Shown here one piece after another: positions 35,817-46,288 of a stretch of DNA of 64,000 bases. Position 1 is the stretch's first letter, and the number at the start of each line of letters is the position of its first letter. The translations under genes were made by a program, and so were the position numbers. The notes beneath the pieces are model-generated. The model was not told the DNA's origin, searched no databases, and worked only from the letters and a program-made list of their open reading frames with translations. This DNA is from Agromyces sp. H66 (GTDB lineage Bacteria; Actinomycetota; Actinomycetes; Actinomycetales; Microbacteriaceae): assembly GCF_004959775.1 (NCBI RefSeq), contig NZ_SJZG01000005.1:186001-250000 (forward strand), written 5' to 3'.

Positions 35817-36635
35817 TCACCGACCCGCGTCGTCGGCCTGCTCGACGTAGCCGGCGGCCTCGAGCGCGCGTGAGATCGAGGCCGCGGTGATCCGCACGAG
35901 GTGGATCATGTTCTTCCCGTCGACGTCCTTCTCCGTGAGTGCCAGCGAGACCGCGGCGATCACCTCGTTGTTCGCGTCACGCACGGGCGCCGCGACCCCG
36001 ATGTGCACGTTGTCGACCTGGCGGTCGCTGACCGCGTACCCGATGTGACGGATGTCCCTGAGCAGGCGTTCGAGGGTGTCGCGATCGGTGTACGTGCGCG
36101 ACGTGAAGGCCTCGAGCTCCCCCGCCAGCACCTCCTCCCGGATCTCGGGCGGAGCGTGCGCGAGCAGCACCTGTCCGATGGCGGTGGCGTGCAGCGGGTA
36201 TCGTGCGCCGACCAGGGGGCGCCGCACCGAACGCCGGGGACTCTGGAACCGCTCGATCGACACGAGTTCGCGGCCCTCCCGGATCGCGAGATGCGAGGCG
36301 TAGCCGGTCGTCTCGTAGAGGTCCTGCATGAACGGACGCGCGAGTCGCTGGAGGCCCACGGAGCGCGGCGCGAGCGACGCCAGCTCCCAGAGGCGCAGGC
36401 CGATGCGGTACCGGCCCTCGCCATCGCGTTCGAGCGCGCCCCACTCCACGAGGCGCTGCACGATGCGGTAGCTGGTGGCGATGGGAAGCCCGGTGCGACG
36501 GCTGATGTCGGAGAGCGACTGGCGCACGCGACCGCCCTGGAACGTGCCGAGGATGGCGAAGGCGCGATCGATCACCGATCGAGGCGCGCCGCCATCGGCC
36601 GCGTCACCCGGGTGTTCCGCCGTCACGGTTTCCAT
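35817..36635 (-). CDS. IclR family transcriptional regulator
   Basis: This 272-residue protein has an N-terminal winged helix (SVIDRAFAILGTFQ, LSDISRRTGLPIATSYRIVQRLVE) and a GAF-like IclR effector domain (HLAIREGRELVSIERFQS, GARYPLHATAIGQVLLA). ATG 36635 is preferred; ATG 36638 is adjacent. It overlaps the 3' end of the alcohol dehydrogenase gene by 32 bases, so the two form an operon, dehydrogenase first, and IclR probably controls it. Confidence 0.92.
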   Translation of the reverse strand: METVTAEHPGDAADGGAPRSVIDRAFAILGTFQGGRVRQSLSDISRRTGLPIATSYRIVQRLVEWGALERDGEGRYRIGLRLWELASLAPRSVGLQRLARPFMQDLYETTGYASHLAIREGRELVSIERFQSPRRSVRRPLVGARYPLHATAIGQVLLAHAPPEIREEVLAGELEAFTSRTYTDRDTLERLLRDIRHIGYAVSDRQVDNVHIGVAAPVRDANNEVIAAVSLALTEKDVDGKNMIHLVRITAASISRALEAAGYVEQADDAGR

Positions 36636-37776
36636 CATCCTCCATCACGACGATCGCGCGGCCGGTGATCTCGCCACGGGCCAGCGCCCGGTACGCGTCG
36701 TCGGCCTGCTCGAGCGTGTACCGACGGGTGATCAGCCCGGCCGCGTCGAACGCGCCCGACTCGACGAGGCCGACGACCGCGGGCAGGTCGGAACGGGTGC
36801 GCCCGCCGAAGGATCCCGTGATCGTGTACCCGCGCCGCACCAACGGCGTGATCTCGACCGGGGCGGTCGCCGCGCCGGCGGCGATGCCGACCGCGACCAT
36901 GCGTCCGCCGTCAGCCAGCATGCGCGACGCCTGCACGAAGGTCTCGGGGCGACCGAGGGCCTCGAACGCGACATCCGCCCCGCCCTCGAGGACGCTGCGA
37001 ACCGCATCGACCGGATCGACCTCCCGGGAGTTGACCGTGTCGGTCGCGCCGAGCTGACGCGCACGTACGAGCTTCTCGTCCGCGATGTCCACGGCGACGA
37101 TGCGGGTCGCCCCCACCGCGGCGGCCATCTGCACGATGCTCGACCCGACGCCTCCGACGCCGACCACGGCGACGGTGTCGCCCGCCGCCACGTGCCCCGC
37201 GCGCACCACCGCCCCGTAGGACGTCAGGCCGGCGCACCCGGCGATGCATGCGGTCGCGGCATCCGTCGCCTCCGAGAGCGGGGCCAGCGCCGAGACGGGC
37301 ACGACGGAGTACTCCGCGAGCCCGCCCATCGAGTACATCGCCAGGAACGAGCCGTCGGGCATGGCCACTCGGCTCGTGCCGTCGTAGAGCGTGCCGCGCA
37401 GCCGGTTCTTCGCGAAGAAGTTCGCACACAGGTCGTCACGTCCGCGGCGACAGGCGTCGCACTCGGTGCACGGCATGATGAACGCCCCCACCACCGTGGC
37501 GCCGATCTCGAGCGACTCCGGCACGACGGTGCCCGGCCCGAAGCCCACGATGACCCCGCTGATCTCATGGCCGAGCACCGCCGGCCGCGGGAACGCCACC
37601 TCACCCTTCACGACGTGCAGGTCGGTGTGGCAGACGCCGCAGGCGATGACCCTGACGAGCGCCTCGCCGCGCTGCGGCACCGGCACGTCCACCTCGACGA
37701 CCCGCAGCCGCGGTTCCTCGTCGTGGAGCACGGCGGCGCGCATGGTGCGCGGGAGTTCCCTCGTCGATGTCGGCAT
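36604..37776 (-). CDS. Zinc alcohol dehydrogenase, class III/aryl-alcohol-like
   Basis: This 390-residue medium-chain dehydrogenase has GVCHTDLHVVKGE (zinc Cys), GHEISGVI, the structural zinc loop CTECDACRRGRDDLC and the NAD motif VGVGGVGSSIVQ. The length and long zinc-loop extension resemble aryl- or benzyl-alcohol and formaldehyde-type dehydrogenases. Its gene is followed by, and overlaps, an IclR regulator. Direct repeats upstream at 37849-37885 may be the operator. Confidence 0.9.
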   Translation of the reverse strand: MPTSTRELPRTMRAAVLHDEEPRLRVVEVDVPVPQRGEALVRVIACGVCHTDLHVVKGEVAFPRPAVLGHEISGVIVGFGPGTVVPESLEIGATVVGAFIMPCTECDACRRGRDDLCANFFAKNRLRGTLYDGTSRVAMPDGSFLAMYSMGGLAEYSVVPVSALAPLSEATDAATACIAGCAGLTSYGAVVRAGHVAAGDTVAVVGVGGVGSSIVQMAAAVGATRIVAVDIADEKLVRARQLGATDTVNSREVDPVDAVRSVLEGGADVAFEALGRPETFVQASRMLADGGRMVAVGIAAGAATAPVEITPLVRRGYTITGSFGGRTRSDLPAVVGLVESGAFDAAGLITRRYTLEQADDAYRALARGEITGRAIVVMEDDGNRDGGTPG

Positions 37777-37848
37777 GGCCCGCGGTCCTCTCGTCGTCGA
37801 ACGGCACTGGATCCAGTCCCGCGGAATCGTGCGGCCGTGTCAATCCGT

Positions 37849-38828
<980 letters not shown>

Positions 38829-38895
38829 ACGGGACCTTCGTCCGTGCCGTCCATGCGTCGGCGGACTAAGGTCGAACGTCGCAAGGGGGGCTCTC

Positions 38896-39630
38896 ATGAA
38901 CAGGTTCGTCCGTGTCGCGATCGCGGCAGCAGTGACGGCGGTGACCGTGGGCGGCCTGGCCGGGTGCAACTTCATCGGCCCGCCGCAGCGATTCACCGAC
39001 GAATTCACGGTGACCGAGAACATCACCACGATCGAGCTCGACGATGCGACCGGCAACGTGACGGTGGTCGGCACCGAGGGCGCGACCGAGATCACGGTCG
39101 AACGAACGGTCTCCTACGTCGGTGATCGCGACATCGGCGACACGCACGACATCGACGGCGACACCCTCGAGTTGGGCGGCTGCGGCCGCTTCTGCTCCGT
39201 CGACTACACCATCGAAGGCCCGGAGGGTCTCGACGTGCAGGGCAGGACGGCGAACGGCAGCATCGAGCTCACGGCGGTGGCCGAGGTCGACGCGCGCACC
39301 TCGAACGGCCGCATCGAGCTCGAGGATGTCTCGGGTCGGGTCGACGTCGAAACGAGCAACGGTCGCGTCGTCGGCCGCGACCTCAACGGCGACGGCGTGC
39401 GGGCGCTCACCTCGAACGGCGGTATCGAGTTGGAGATCGGCGAGCCGCAGGACGTCGAGGCGCGCACCTCGAACGGCACGATCGAGCTCAGCGTGCCCGA
39501 GGCGACCTATCGCGTGACGGCGGAGACGTCGAACGGCTCGACCGACATCGGCGTGGCCGACGACCCCGACGGCGAGTTCGAACTCGAGCTGCACACGTCG
39601 AACGGATCGATCACGGTCCGCGAGGACTGA
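38896..39630 (+). CDS. DUF4097 beta-repeat lipoprotein
   Basis: This 244-residue lipoprotein has lipobox LAGC (Cys24), followed by a DUF4097 beta-solenoid-like body. The repeat T-S-N-G-x-I-E-L recurs at least six times, for example RTSNGRIELEDV, LTSNGGIELEIG, RTSNGTIELSV and HTSNGSITV. Many actinobacteria carry such surface proteins of unknown function, often near stress regulators. It lies between the two hydrolase paralogues. Confidence 0.88.
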   Translation: MNRFVRVAIAAAVTAVTVGGLAGCNFIGPPQRFTDEFTVTENITTIELDDATGNVTVVGTEGATEITVERTVSYVGDRDIGDTHDIDGDTLELGGCGRFCSVDYTIEGPEGLDVQGRTANGSIELTAVAEVDARTSNGRIELEDVSGRVDVETSNGRVVGRDLNGDGVRALTSNGGIELEIGEPQDVEARTSNGTIELSVPEATYRVTAETSNGSTDIGVADDPDGEFELELHTSNGSITVRED

Positions 39631-39639
39631 CGCGCTGGC

Positions 39640-39666
39640 GCTGCCGGCGCGGCATCCGCCGGCAGC
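39640..39666. terminator. Hairpin between convergent genes
   Basis: A perfect ten-base-pair stem GCTGCCGGCG/CGCCGGCAGC with a seven-base loop starts ten bases after the DUF4097 stop and serves the convergent CGNR gene as well. Confidence 0.65.
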
Positions 39667-39677
39667 CCGACTGACCT

Positions 39678-40187
39678 TCACGCCTCCGCGCCCGCGCCGC
39701 CCTGCTTCGCCTTCGCGTAGTGGCGGCGCGCCTTGGCGCGGTTGCCGCACGTCTCCATCGAGTGCCACTTGCGGGTGTTCGCGCGGCTCGTGTCGATGAG
39801 GAAGTGCTGGCAGTCCTCGGCCGCGCACGGCCGGATGCGCGATCCCTGCTCACCCTGCAGCGCTCCCCATTCCTCGACGGCCCGCACGCCGACGGCACGC
39901 GCCTGGTCGATGTCGTCGATCCACGAGAGCCCGTCAGGTCCGACCTCGGCCCGGCGACGCATCACGCCCACCCAGGGCTCGAGCACCGCGGCATCCGCCT
40001 GTCCCCGCAGGAACGGCACGAGCGCGGCGCGCGCCTCTCGCGCGTCGGCGACCTGATCGGGCGTCCCGGCCAGGTCGTGGGCACGGAGCCACGCGGATGC
40101 CTCGGCATCGCCGTCGAGCTCGTCGACCACGGAGTCGCCGAGCACGAGCCTCGAGTTCACGAGGTCGAGGAGGAGTGACATGGACAT
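39678..40187 (-). CDS. CGNR zinc-finger regulator (ABATE domain)
   Basis: This 169-residue protein has an N-terminal ABATE domain (LLLDLVNSRLVL, then REARAALVPFLRGQ) and the C-terminal CGNR zinc finger: CAAEDCQHFLIDTSRANTRKWH, METCGNRAKARRHYAKAK. These are stress-linked DNA-binding proteins. It is divergent from a hydrolase across a gap with three GGTTRGAAYA motifs, so that hydrolase is the probable target. Confidence 0.92.
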   Translation of the reverse strand: MSMSLLLDLVNSRLVLGDSVVDELDGDAEASAWLRAHDLAGTPDQVADAREARAALVPFLRGQADAAVLEPWVGVMRRRAEVGPDGLSWIDDIDQARAVGVRAVEEWGALQGEQGSRIRPCAAEDCQHFLIDTSRANTRKWHSMETCGNRAKARRHYAKAKQGGAGAEA

Positions 40188-40209
40188 GGGATCTCGCTTC
40201 CGTAGCTGA

Positions 40210-41180
<971 letters not shown>

Positions 41181-41186
41181 CCATCA

Positions 41187-41226
41187 CGACGAGGGGTCGG
41201 ATGCCGCGGCATCCGGCCCCTCGTCG
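41187..41226. terminator. 40-base near-perfect palindromic bidirectional terminator
   Basis: The whole 40-base segment is self-complementary (one G-T pair) around the 16-base palindrome GGATGCCGCGGCATCC (41199-41214). It lies six bases after the hydrolase stop and three before the rocD stop, serving both convergent genes. Confidence 0.8.
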
Positions 41227-41228
41227 CG

Positions 41229-42476
41229 TCACGCGGCGCGCAGCTCGTCGAGCACGGCCGCCAGCTGGTCGACGGCCCAGTCGAGGTCGTCGGGCTCCAC
41301 CACGATCGGCGGAGCGAGCCGGATGGTCGAGCCGTGCGTGTCCTTCGCGAGCACGCCGCGACGCATGAGCGCCTCGCACACCTCGCGTCCGGTCGCGAGC
41401 CGGGGATCGATGTCGATGCCCGCCCACAGGCCGGCGCCGCGCACCGCGACCACGCCGCGCCCGATGAGCGCCTCGAGCCGATCGTGCAGGCGCGCGCCGA
41501 GCACCCGGGCGCGCTCCTGCGGCTCGCCCGACGCGAGCATGCGCACCACCTCGAGGCCCACGGCGGCCGCGAGCGGGTTGCCGCCGAACGTCGATCCGTG
41601 CTGGCCCGGCCGGATCACGCCGAGCACGTCGCGGTCGCCGACGACCGCCGAGACCGGCACGATGCCGCCGCCGAGCGCCTTGCCGAGCAGGTACAGGTCG
41701 GGCACGACGCCCACGAGGTCGCACGCGAAGGTCGCCCCCACGCGACCGAGCCCCGACTGGATCTCGTCGGCGATGAGCAGCACGTTGCGCTCGCGCGTGA
41801 TCCGCCGCACCTCGGGCAGGAAATCGGCGGGCGGCACGAGGATGCCGGCCTCGCCCTGGATCGGCTCGACGAGCACCGCGACGGTGTTCTCGTCGATCGC
41901 GGCCTCGACCGCGGCCGCGTCGCCGTACGGCACCGTGTGGAAGCCCGGCGTGTACGGCCCGAAATCGGCGTGCGCGTCGGGGTCGTCGCTGAACGAGATG
42001 ATCGTGGTCGTGCGGCCGTGGAAGTTGCCGGCCATCACGATGACGTTCGCCCGGTCCTTCGCGACGCCCTTCACCCGGTAGCCCCAGGCGCGGGCGATCT
42101 TGATGCCCGACTCCACGGCCTCGGCGCCCGTGTTCATCGGCAGCACCATGTCCTTGCCGCAGAGCGCGGCGAGCTCGGCGACGAACGGCCCGAGCCGGTC
42201 GTTGTGGAAGGCGCGACTCGTGAGCGTGATGCGGTCGAGCTGCGCGCGCGCCACGTCGACGAGGCGCGGGTTGCCGTGCCCGAAGTTGACAGCCGAGTAG
42301 GCGGCGAGGCAGTCGAGGTAACGGCGCCCATCGACGTCGGTCACCCAGGCGCCGTCTCCCGACTCGACGACCACCGGCAGCGGGTGGTAGTTGTGGGCGG
42401 CGTGCTCGTCCTCCTCGTGGATGGCCGCGGCCGTCCGTGTCGAAACGTTGATCACGTCGTGGTTCGTGTGGGTCAT
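41229..42476 (-). CDS. rocD: Ornithine aminotransferase
   Basis: This 415-residue class III PLP aminotransferase converts ornithine and 2-oxoglutarate to glutamate semialdehyde and glutamate. Motifs: NTGAEAVESGIKIARAWGY, FHGRTTTIISFS, LIADEIQSGLGRVG (Asp) and the Schiff-base lysine in LLGKALGGGIVP. It overlaps the upstream ddaH by four bases. Glutamate semialdehyde can enter proline catabolism, and putA lies in the same window. ATG 42476 chosen. Confidence 0.94.
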   Translation of the reverse strand: MTHTNHDVINVSTRTAAAIHEEDEHAAHNYHPLPVVVESGDGAWVTDVDGRRYLDCLAAYSAVNFGHGNPRLVDVARAQLDRITLTSRAFHNDRLGPFVAELAALCGKDMVLPMNTGAEAVESGIKIARAWGYRVKGVAKDRANVIVMAGNFHGRTTTIISFSDDPDAHADFGPYTPGFHTVPYGDAAAVEAAIDENTVAVLVEPIQGEAGILVPPADFLPEVRRITRERNVLLIADEIQSGLGRVGATFACDLVGVVPDLYLLGKALGGGIVPVSAVVGDRDVLGVIRPGQHGSTFGGNPLAAAVGLEVVRMLASGEPQERARVLGARLHDRLEALIGRGVVAVRGAGLWAGIDIDPRLATGREVCEALMRRGVLAKDTHGSTIRLAPPIVVEPDDLDWAVDQLAAVLDELRAA

Positions 42477-43333
42477 CGGCGCAGCTCCAGGGTGCAGCAC
42501 TTGACGCCGCCGCCGCCGAGCAGCAGCTCGGAGAGGTCGACGCCGATCGGGTTGTAGCGGTGCAGTCGCAACTGCCGCTCGAAGTCGGCGGCGCGCGAGG
42601 CGATGACCACGTTGTACCCGTCGCTGAACGAGTTCAAGCCGAGCACCGCGGCATCCGTTTCGTTCACGAGGATCGCGTCGGGGAAGCGCTCCTGCAGCAC
42701 CGCAAGGGAGGCGGCGTCGAACGCGGTCGGCAGGTAGGCGATGTGCTCCTGCCCCGGCGTCGCGTCGAGCACCGCGACCGCCGTGTCGAGGTGGTAGAAG
42801 CTCGGGTCCACGAGGCGCAGCGTCACGACCTCGCGGTCGGCGATGCGCGCGAGCTCCTCGTGCGAGTGCGAGTGGCTGCGGAACCCGGTGCCGGCGAGGA
42901 TCGTCTCGCCGACGAGCAGGAAGTCGCCCTCGCCCTCGTTGATCTCCTCGGGTTCGCGCACGTCGAACCCCGCCGCGCGGAACCACTCCATGTACGCGGG
43001 GCCCTCGGGCGCCCGCTCGGGGTAGGTGAACCTCGCGCCGTAGGCGATGCCGTCGATCACGAAGCCGCCGTTCGCCGCGTAGACCATGTCGGGCAGGCCG
43101 GGGATCGGGTCGATGAGGTGCACGTCGTGGCCCAGCTCGAGGTAGGTGTCGTAGAGCACCTGCCACTGTTCGAGCGCGAGGTTCGTGTCGGTCGGCTCGG
43201 CGGGATTCATCCACGGGTTGATCCGGTACACGACCGTGAAGTGCTCGGGCCGGCACATCAGCACGGTGCGGCCGGTCGGCCGTCGCTCGGGCCTGGTGCC
43301 CGACTGTTCGTCGGTCTGGATCGCGGTCGACAT
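42473..43333 (-). CDS. ddaH: Dimethylarginine dimethylaminohydrolase / arginine-type deiminase
   Basis: This 286-residue amidinotransferase-fold hydrolase has NPWMNPAEPTD, NGGFVIDG, GEGDFLLVGETI, HLDTAVAVLD with the catalytic His, and a C-terminal GGGGVKCCTLELRR nucleophile Cys. DDAH releases citrulline and dimethylamine from methylated arginine. In actinobacteria the ddaH-rocD pair is common; the natural substrate could be ornithine or arginine-like. It precedes rocD and is translationally coupled. Confidence 0.88.
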   Translation of the reverse strand: MSTAIQTDEQSGTRPERRPTGRTVLMCRPEHFTVVYRINPWMNPAEPTDTNLALEQWQVLYDTYLELGHDVHLIDPIPGLPDMVYAANGGFVIDGIAYGARFTYPERAPEGPAYMEWFRAAGFDVREPEEINEGEGDFLLVGETILAGTGFRSHSHSHEELARIADREVVTLRLVDPSFYHLDTAVAVLDATPGQEHIAYLPTAFDAASLAVLQERFPDAILVNETDAAVLGLNSFSDGYNVVIASRAADFERQLRLHRYNPIGVDLSELLLGGGGVKCCTLELRR

Positions 43334-43667
43334 CTCGCTCCTTCGCGTCGGGGGGATGTCGTCGGGCGACATCCGCCGGGTCTGCAATGTCGGCGGACCA
43401 GGTCGCTCATTCCGAGCCTCGACGACGACGTTCGGGTTGCGCCGCCGTCGAGACGCCACTTTCAGTGTGAACCGAATGGGCCGGAAGATTCCGGGCTTCG
43501 CACGCAATTTCCCTGCGCATTCGAGCCGGATTCCGGCGAAAGCTGCATGGGAGTTCGACGGGATGCCTCGTCCCGGCGCGTTCGCGCGGCGCGCTTGCCC
43601 CTTACCCGCGGCTGGGGCATCCTGTTGCTCGACCCGGCATGCTGCCGGACGATCGACGGGGGTCGGC
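43334..43667. other. Non-coding gap upstream of ddaH
   Basis: About 330 bases lie between the divergent ddaH and a membrane-protein gene. No hairpin or convincing ORF is visible. The segment 43439-43520 is relatively AT-rich for the genome and may contain promoters for both sides, probably regulated by the nearby Lrp-family gene. Confidence 0.5.
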
Positions 43668-44447
43668 GTGCACGAACCATCGCACGACGAGCAGGTTCTG
43701 CGCCTGCAGCGCATCGCCTACGGCGCCGTGGCGAGCGATGCCGAGCGGGCCGACGCCCTCGCCGAGCTCGAGTCGCTGCGACGCGCGGAGGCAGGCGGGG
43801 CGGATGTCGCAGCCGCGTCGGTCGTCGACGGACCCGAGCCGGCGGAGGCTGCCGACGACCTCGAGGCGTCGGCCGGCGACGCGCGAGAGGACGCGCACGG
43901 GGTCTCGCACAGGGCCGCGCACGGCGTCGCGGCGCGCCCGCTCACCTGGGCGATCGCGGCGGGCACCGCCGCGTTGCTCGTCGGGGTCGCGGTGGGATGG
44001 CAGGCGGGAGCGCGCACCCCCGCTGCCGAGCCGGTGACCGATCCGGCATCGGGCGCGCCGGTGTCGTTGTCGGTGGACTCGCTCCTCGCGGCGCCGGTAC
44101 CCGTCGACGGCTCGGCCGCATACGCGGTCTTCGATCGGCCCGCGACGCCGCAGGACATGCCGCCAATCGACCTGCCCGACGAATGGAGGATCTCGGCGAG
44201 CCCGAGGCTCCTCGCCACCATGCCCAACGGGATGACGGTGTACGCCGCCAAGCCGCCGGGAGAGTCCGTCGACCTGTGCGTGCTGACCGTCGTTCCCGAC
44301 CAGCCTGGCTTCGGCATGTCCTGCACGCACGACGAGACCTTCGAGGGGGGTGTCCTCAGCTACGAGTTCTGGCACGATCGCGACGGGACTGTCACGGTGG
44401 CCGTGCATGCCGACGGCTCCGTGCAGATCACCGTGCCGACGCCGTAG
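43668..44447 (+). CDS. Single-pass membrane protein of unknown function
   Basis: This 259-residue protein from GTG 43668 starts with a helical acidic N-terminal domain (RLQRIAYGAVASDAERADALAELESLR). A long Ala/Asp linker and one transmembrane helix (about residues 100-122, LTWAIAAGTAALLVGVAVGWQAG) follow, then an extracytoplasmic C-terminal domain of about 130 residues. The topology resembles an anti-sigma-like membrane protein, but no zinc-binding motif is seen. No sigma factor is adjacent. Unknown. Confidence 0.6.
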   Translation: MHEPSHDEQVLRLQRIAYGAVASDAERADALAELESLRRAEAGGADVAAASVVDGPEPAEAADDLEASAGDAREDAHGVSHRAAHGVAARPLTWAIAAGTAALLVGVAVGWQAGARTPAAEPVTDPASGAPVSLSVDSLLAAPVPVDGSAAYAVFDRPATPQDMPPIDLPDEWRISASPRLLATMPNGMTVYAAKPPGESVDLCVLTVVPDQPGFGMSCTHDETFEGGVLSYEFWHDRDGTVTVAVHADGSVQITVPTP

Positions 44448-44453
44448 TCCGGC

Positions 44454-45254
44454 TCAGGCGTTCTTCCGGTCGCGCCAGGCCAGCCACTCGGTCACAGGGG
44501 CGAGATCGTAGTCGGGCCCCGAGATGCCGAGCGTGAACAACCGCACCCCGGCGTCGTAGAGCGCATCGGCGTACTCGAGGTCGACGCGTCGGCGGGTGAG
44601 CTCGTTCGACACGGTGATCTCCGACACGTCGCGGCCCACCTCGTCGCCCCACCGCTTCAGCACGTCGAGCTTGTGCGGCAGGTCGTCGGGTGCGACGAAC
44701 GAGTGCCAGATGTCGGCGTGCCGCGCGACGATGCGGAGCGTCTTCTGCTCCCCCTTGCCGCCGATCATGATCGGGATCTTCCGGGTCGGGCCGGGGTTCA
44801 GCTTCGCCCACCTCGCCTCGATGCGCGGGAGCGCGTCGGCGAGCGCGTTCAGCCGCGTACCCGGAGTGCCGAACTCGTAGCCGTACTCGTCGTAGTCGCG
44901 CTCGAACCAGCCCGCCCCGGTGCCGAAGACGAACCGGCCGGTGCCGCCCTTCGCGCTGATGTGGTCGAGCGTGCGGGCCATGTCGGCCTGCAGGTCGGCG
45001 TTGCGGTACGAGTTGCAGTTCACGAGGGTGCCGAGCTCGATGCGCTCGGTCTGCTCGGCCCAGGCGCCGAGCATGGTCCACGCCTCGAAGTGCTTGCCGT
45101 CGCGGTCGCCCGACAGCGGGTAGAAGTGGTCCCAGTTGAAGGCGATGTCGACGCCGAGTTCCTCGAGGCGGAGCACGGTGTCACGGATGGCGGCGTACTC
45201 GGCGTGCTGCGGCTGCACCTGGATGCCGATGCGAACGGGGGAATCGAGAGGCAT
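44454..45254 (-). CDS. LLM-class F420-dependent (luciferase-like) oxidoreductase
   Basis: This 266-residue TIM-barrel protein has RIGIQVQPQHAEYAAIRD, FNWDHFYPLSGDRDGKHFEAW, RFVFGTGAGWFERDYDEYG and IPIMIGGKGEQKTLRIVARHAD. This is the LLM F420/FMN family. Actinobacterial members with the WDHF segment usually use F420. Substrate unknown. It is divergent from an Lrp regulator and converges with a membrane-protein gene six bases away. Confidence 0.9.
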   Translation of the reverse strand: MPLDSPVRIGIQVQPQHAEYAAIRDTVLRLEELGVDIAFNWDHFYPLSGDRDGKHFEAWTMLGAWAEQTERIELGTLVNCNSYRNADLQADMARTLDHISAKGGTGRFVFGTGAGWFERDYDEYGYEFGTPGTRLNALADALPRIEARWAKLNPGPTRKIPIMIGGKGEQKTLRIVARHADIWHSFVAPDDLPHKLDVLKRWGDEVGRDVSEITVSNELTRRRVDLEYADALYDAGVRLFTLGISGPDYDLAPVTEWLAWRDRKNA

Positions 45255-45291
45255 GCGTTCCAGACTAGGTCGGATGCCACGACGCCGCGCC

Positions 45292-45341
45292 GCGGCATCC
45301 ACACCCCGCCTGCGGCATCCACGTCCTCCGCTGCGGCATCC
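45292..45341. repeat. Tandem-like GCGGCATCC units, 20-21 base spacing
   Basis: GCGGCATCC occurs at 45292-45300, 45312-45320 and 45333-45341, with GGGGCATCC again at about 45370-45378. The units sit between the LLM gene and the Lrp gene, where no coding pressure explains them. Spacing of two helical turns suggests possible protein binding, but no evidence beyond the pattern. Confidence 0.6.
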
Positions 45342-45460
45342 GCGGCCGTCACCCGGCATACGCCGGCCGGGGCATCCGGCGCGCACCGAGTTCGCCAACA
45401 CGCGCAGGAAATCGGCGTTCTGTGCTGTGAGAACGCAACGAATCGACGTACACTCCGAGG

Positions 45461-45898
45461 ATGGACAACCTCGACCGCGCCATCCTCGACCTGCTCCGGC
45501 AGAACGCGCGGGCAGGCTACGGCGACATCGGGTCGTCCGTCGGCCTCTCCGCGTCGGCCGTGAAGCGACGCGTCGACCGACTCGTCGGCGACGGCGTCAT
45601 CAAGGCGTTCACCATCCAGGTGGACCCGGCGGTCGACGGCATGTCGACCGAGGCGTACGTCGAGCTGTTCTGCCGCGGCACCGTGGCGCCCGACGAGCTG
45701 CAGCGGATCCTGCAGGGCGTGCCCGAGGTCGTGTACGCCGGCACCGTCACGGGCAGCGCCGACGCGATCGTGCACATGCGCGCCCGCGACATCACCTCGC
45801 TCGAGGATGCGCTCGAACGCGTGCGCATCGCCCCGAACGTCGACCATACGCGCAGCGCGATCGTGCTCTCGCGGCTCGTGAACCGCAACCGGGACTGA
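45461..45898 (+). CDS. Lrp/AsnC family transcriptional regulator
   Basis: This 145-residue protein has an N-terminal helix-turn-helix (LDRAILDLLRQNARAGYGD, LSASAVKRRVDRLVGDGVIK) and a C-terminal RAM ligand-binding domain (STEAYVELFCRGTVAPDEL, SADAIVHMRARDI). Such regulators respond to amino acids. The neighbouring rocD-ddaH and LLM genes are plausible targets. It is followed after nine bases by a GntR gene. Confidence 0.92.
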   Translation: MDNLDRAILDLLRQNARAGYGDIGSSVGLSASAVKRRVDRLVGDGVIKAFTIQVDPAVDGMSTEAYVELFCRGTVAPDELQRILQGVPEVVYAGTVTGSADAIVHMRARDITSLEDALERVRIAPNVDHTRSAIVLSRLVNRNRD

Positions 45899-45907
45899 CG
45901 CCGGCGC

Positions 45908-46261
45908 ATGCGGTTCACGATCGACCCCGGGGCATCCGACCCGCCGTACGAGCAACTGCGCACCCAGGTCGTCGAAGCCGTGCGCGACGGGCGGCTCGCC
46001 GTCGGCGCGAAGCTGCCGACCGTGCGAGCACTGGCCGAAGAGATCGGGCTCGCCGTGAACACCGTCGCCAAGGCGTACCGCGCGCTCGAAGCCGACGCCG
46101 TGATCGAGACACGGGGGCGCAACGGCACGTTCGTCGCCGAGCACGGCGACCCCGCCGAACGCCGGCTGCAGCGGGCCGCCGCCGACTACGCCGCGCTCGC
46201 GCGCCGGCTCGGGGTCGAGGCATCCGAGGCTCGCGCCATCGTCGACGCCGCGCTGGGCTGA
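45908..46261 (+). CDS. GntR family regulator, YtrA subfamily
   Basis: This 117-residue protein has a winged helix (IDPGASDPPYEQLRTQVVEAVRDG; KLPTVRALAEEIGLAVNTVAKAYRALE) and only a short C-terminal helical tail, as in YtrA-type regulators. These usually precede an ABC transporter operon, but none follows here: rimK converges on it 27 bases away. Probably cotranscribed with the Lrp gene. Confidence 0.9.
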   Translation: MRFTIDPGASDPPYEQLRTQVVEAVRDGRLAVGAKLPTVRALAEEIGLAVNTVAKAYRALEADAVIETRGRNGTFVAEHGDPAERRLQRAAADYAALARRLGVEASEARAIVDAALG

Positions 46262-46288
46262 CCCGGCATCCGGCGACCGAGGTCGCGC

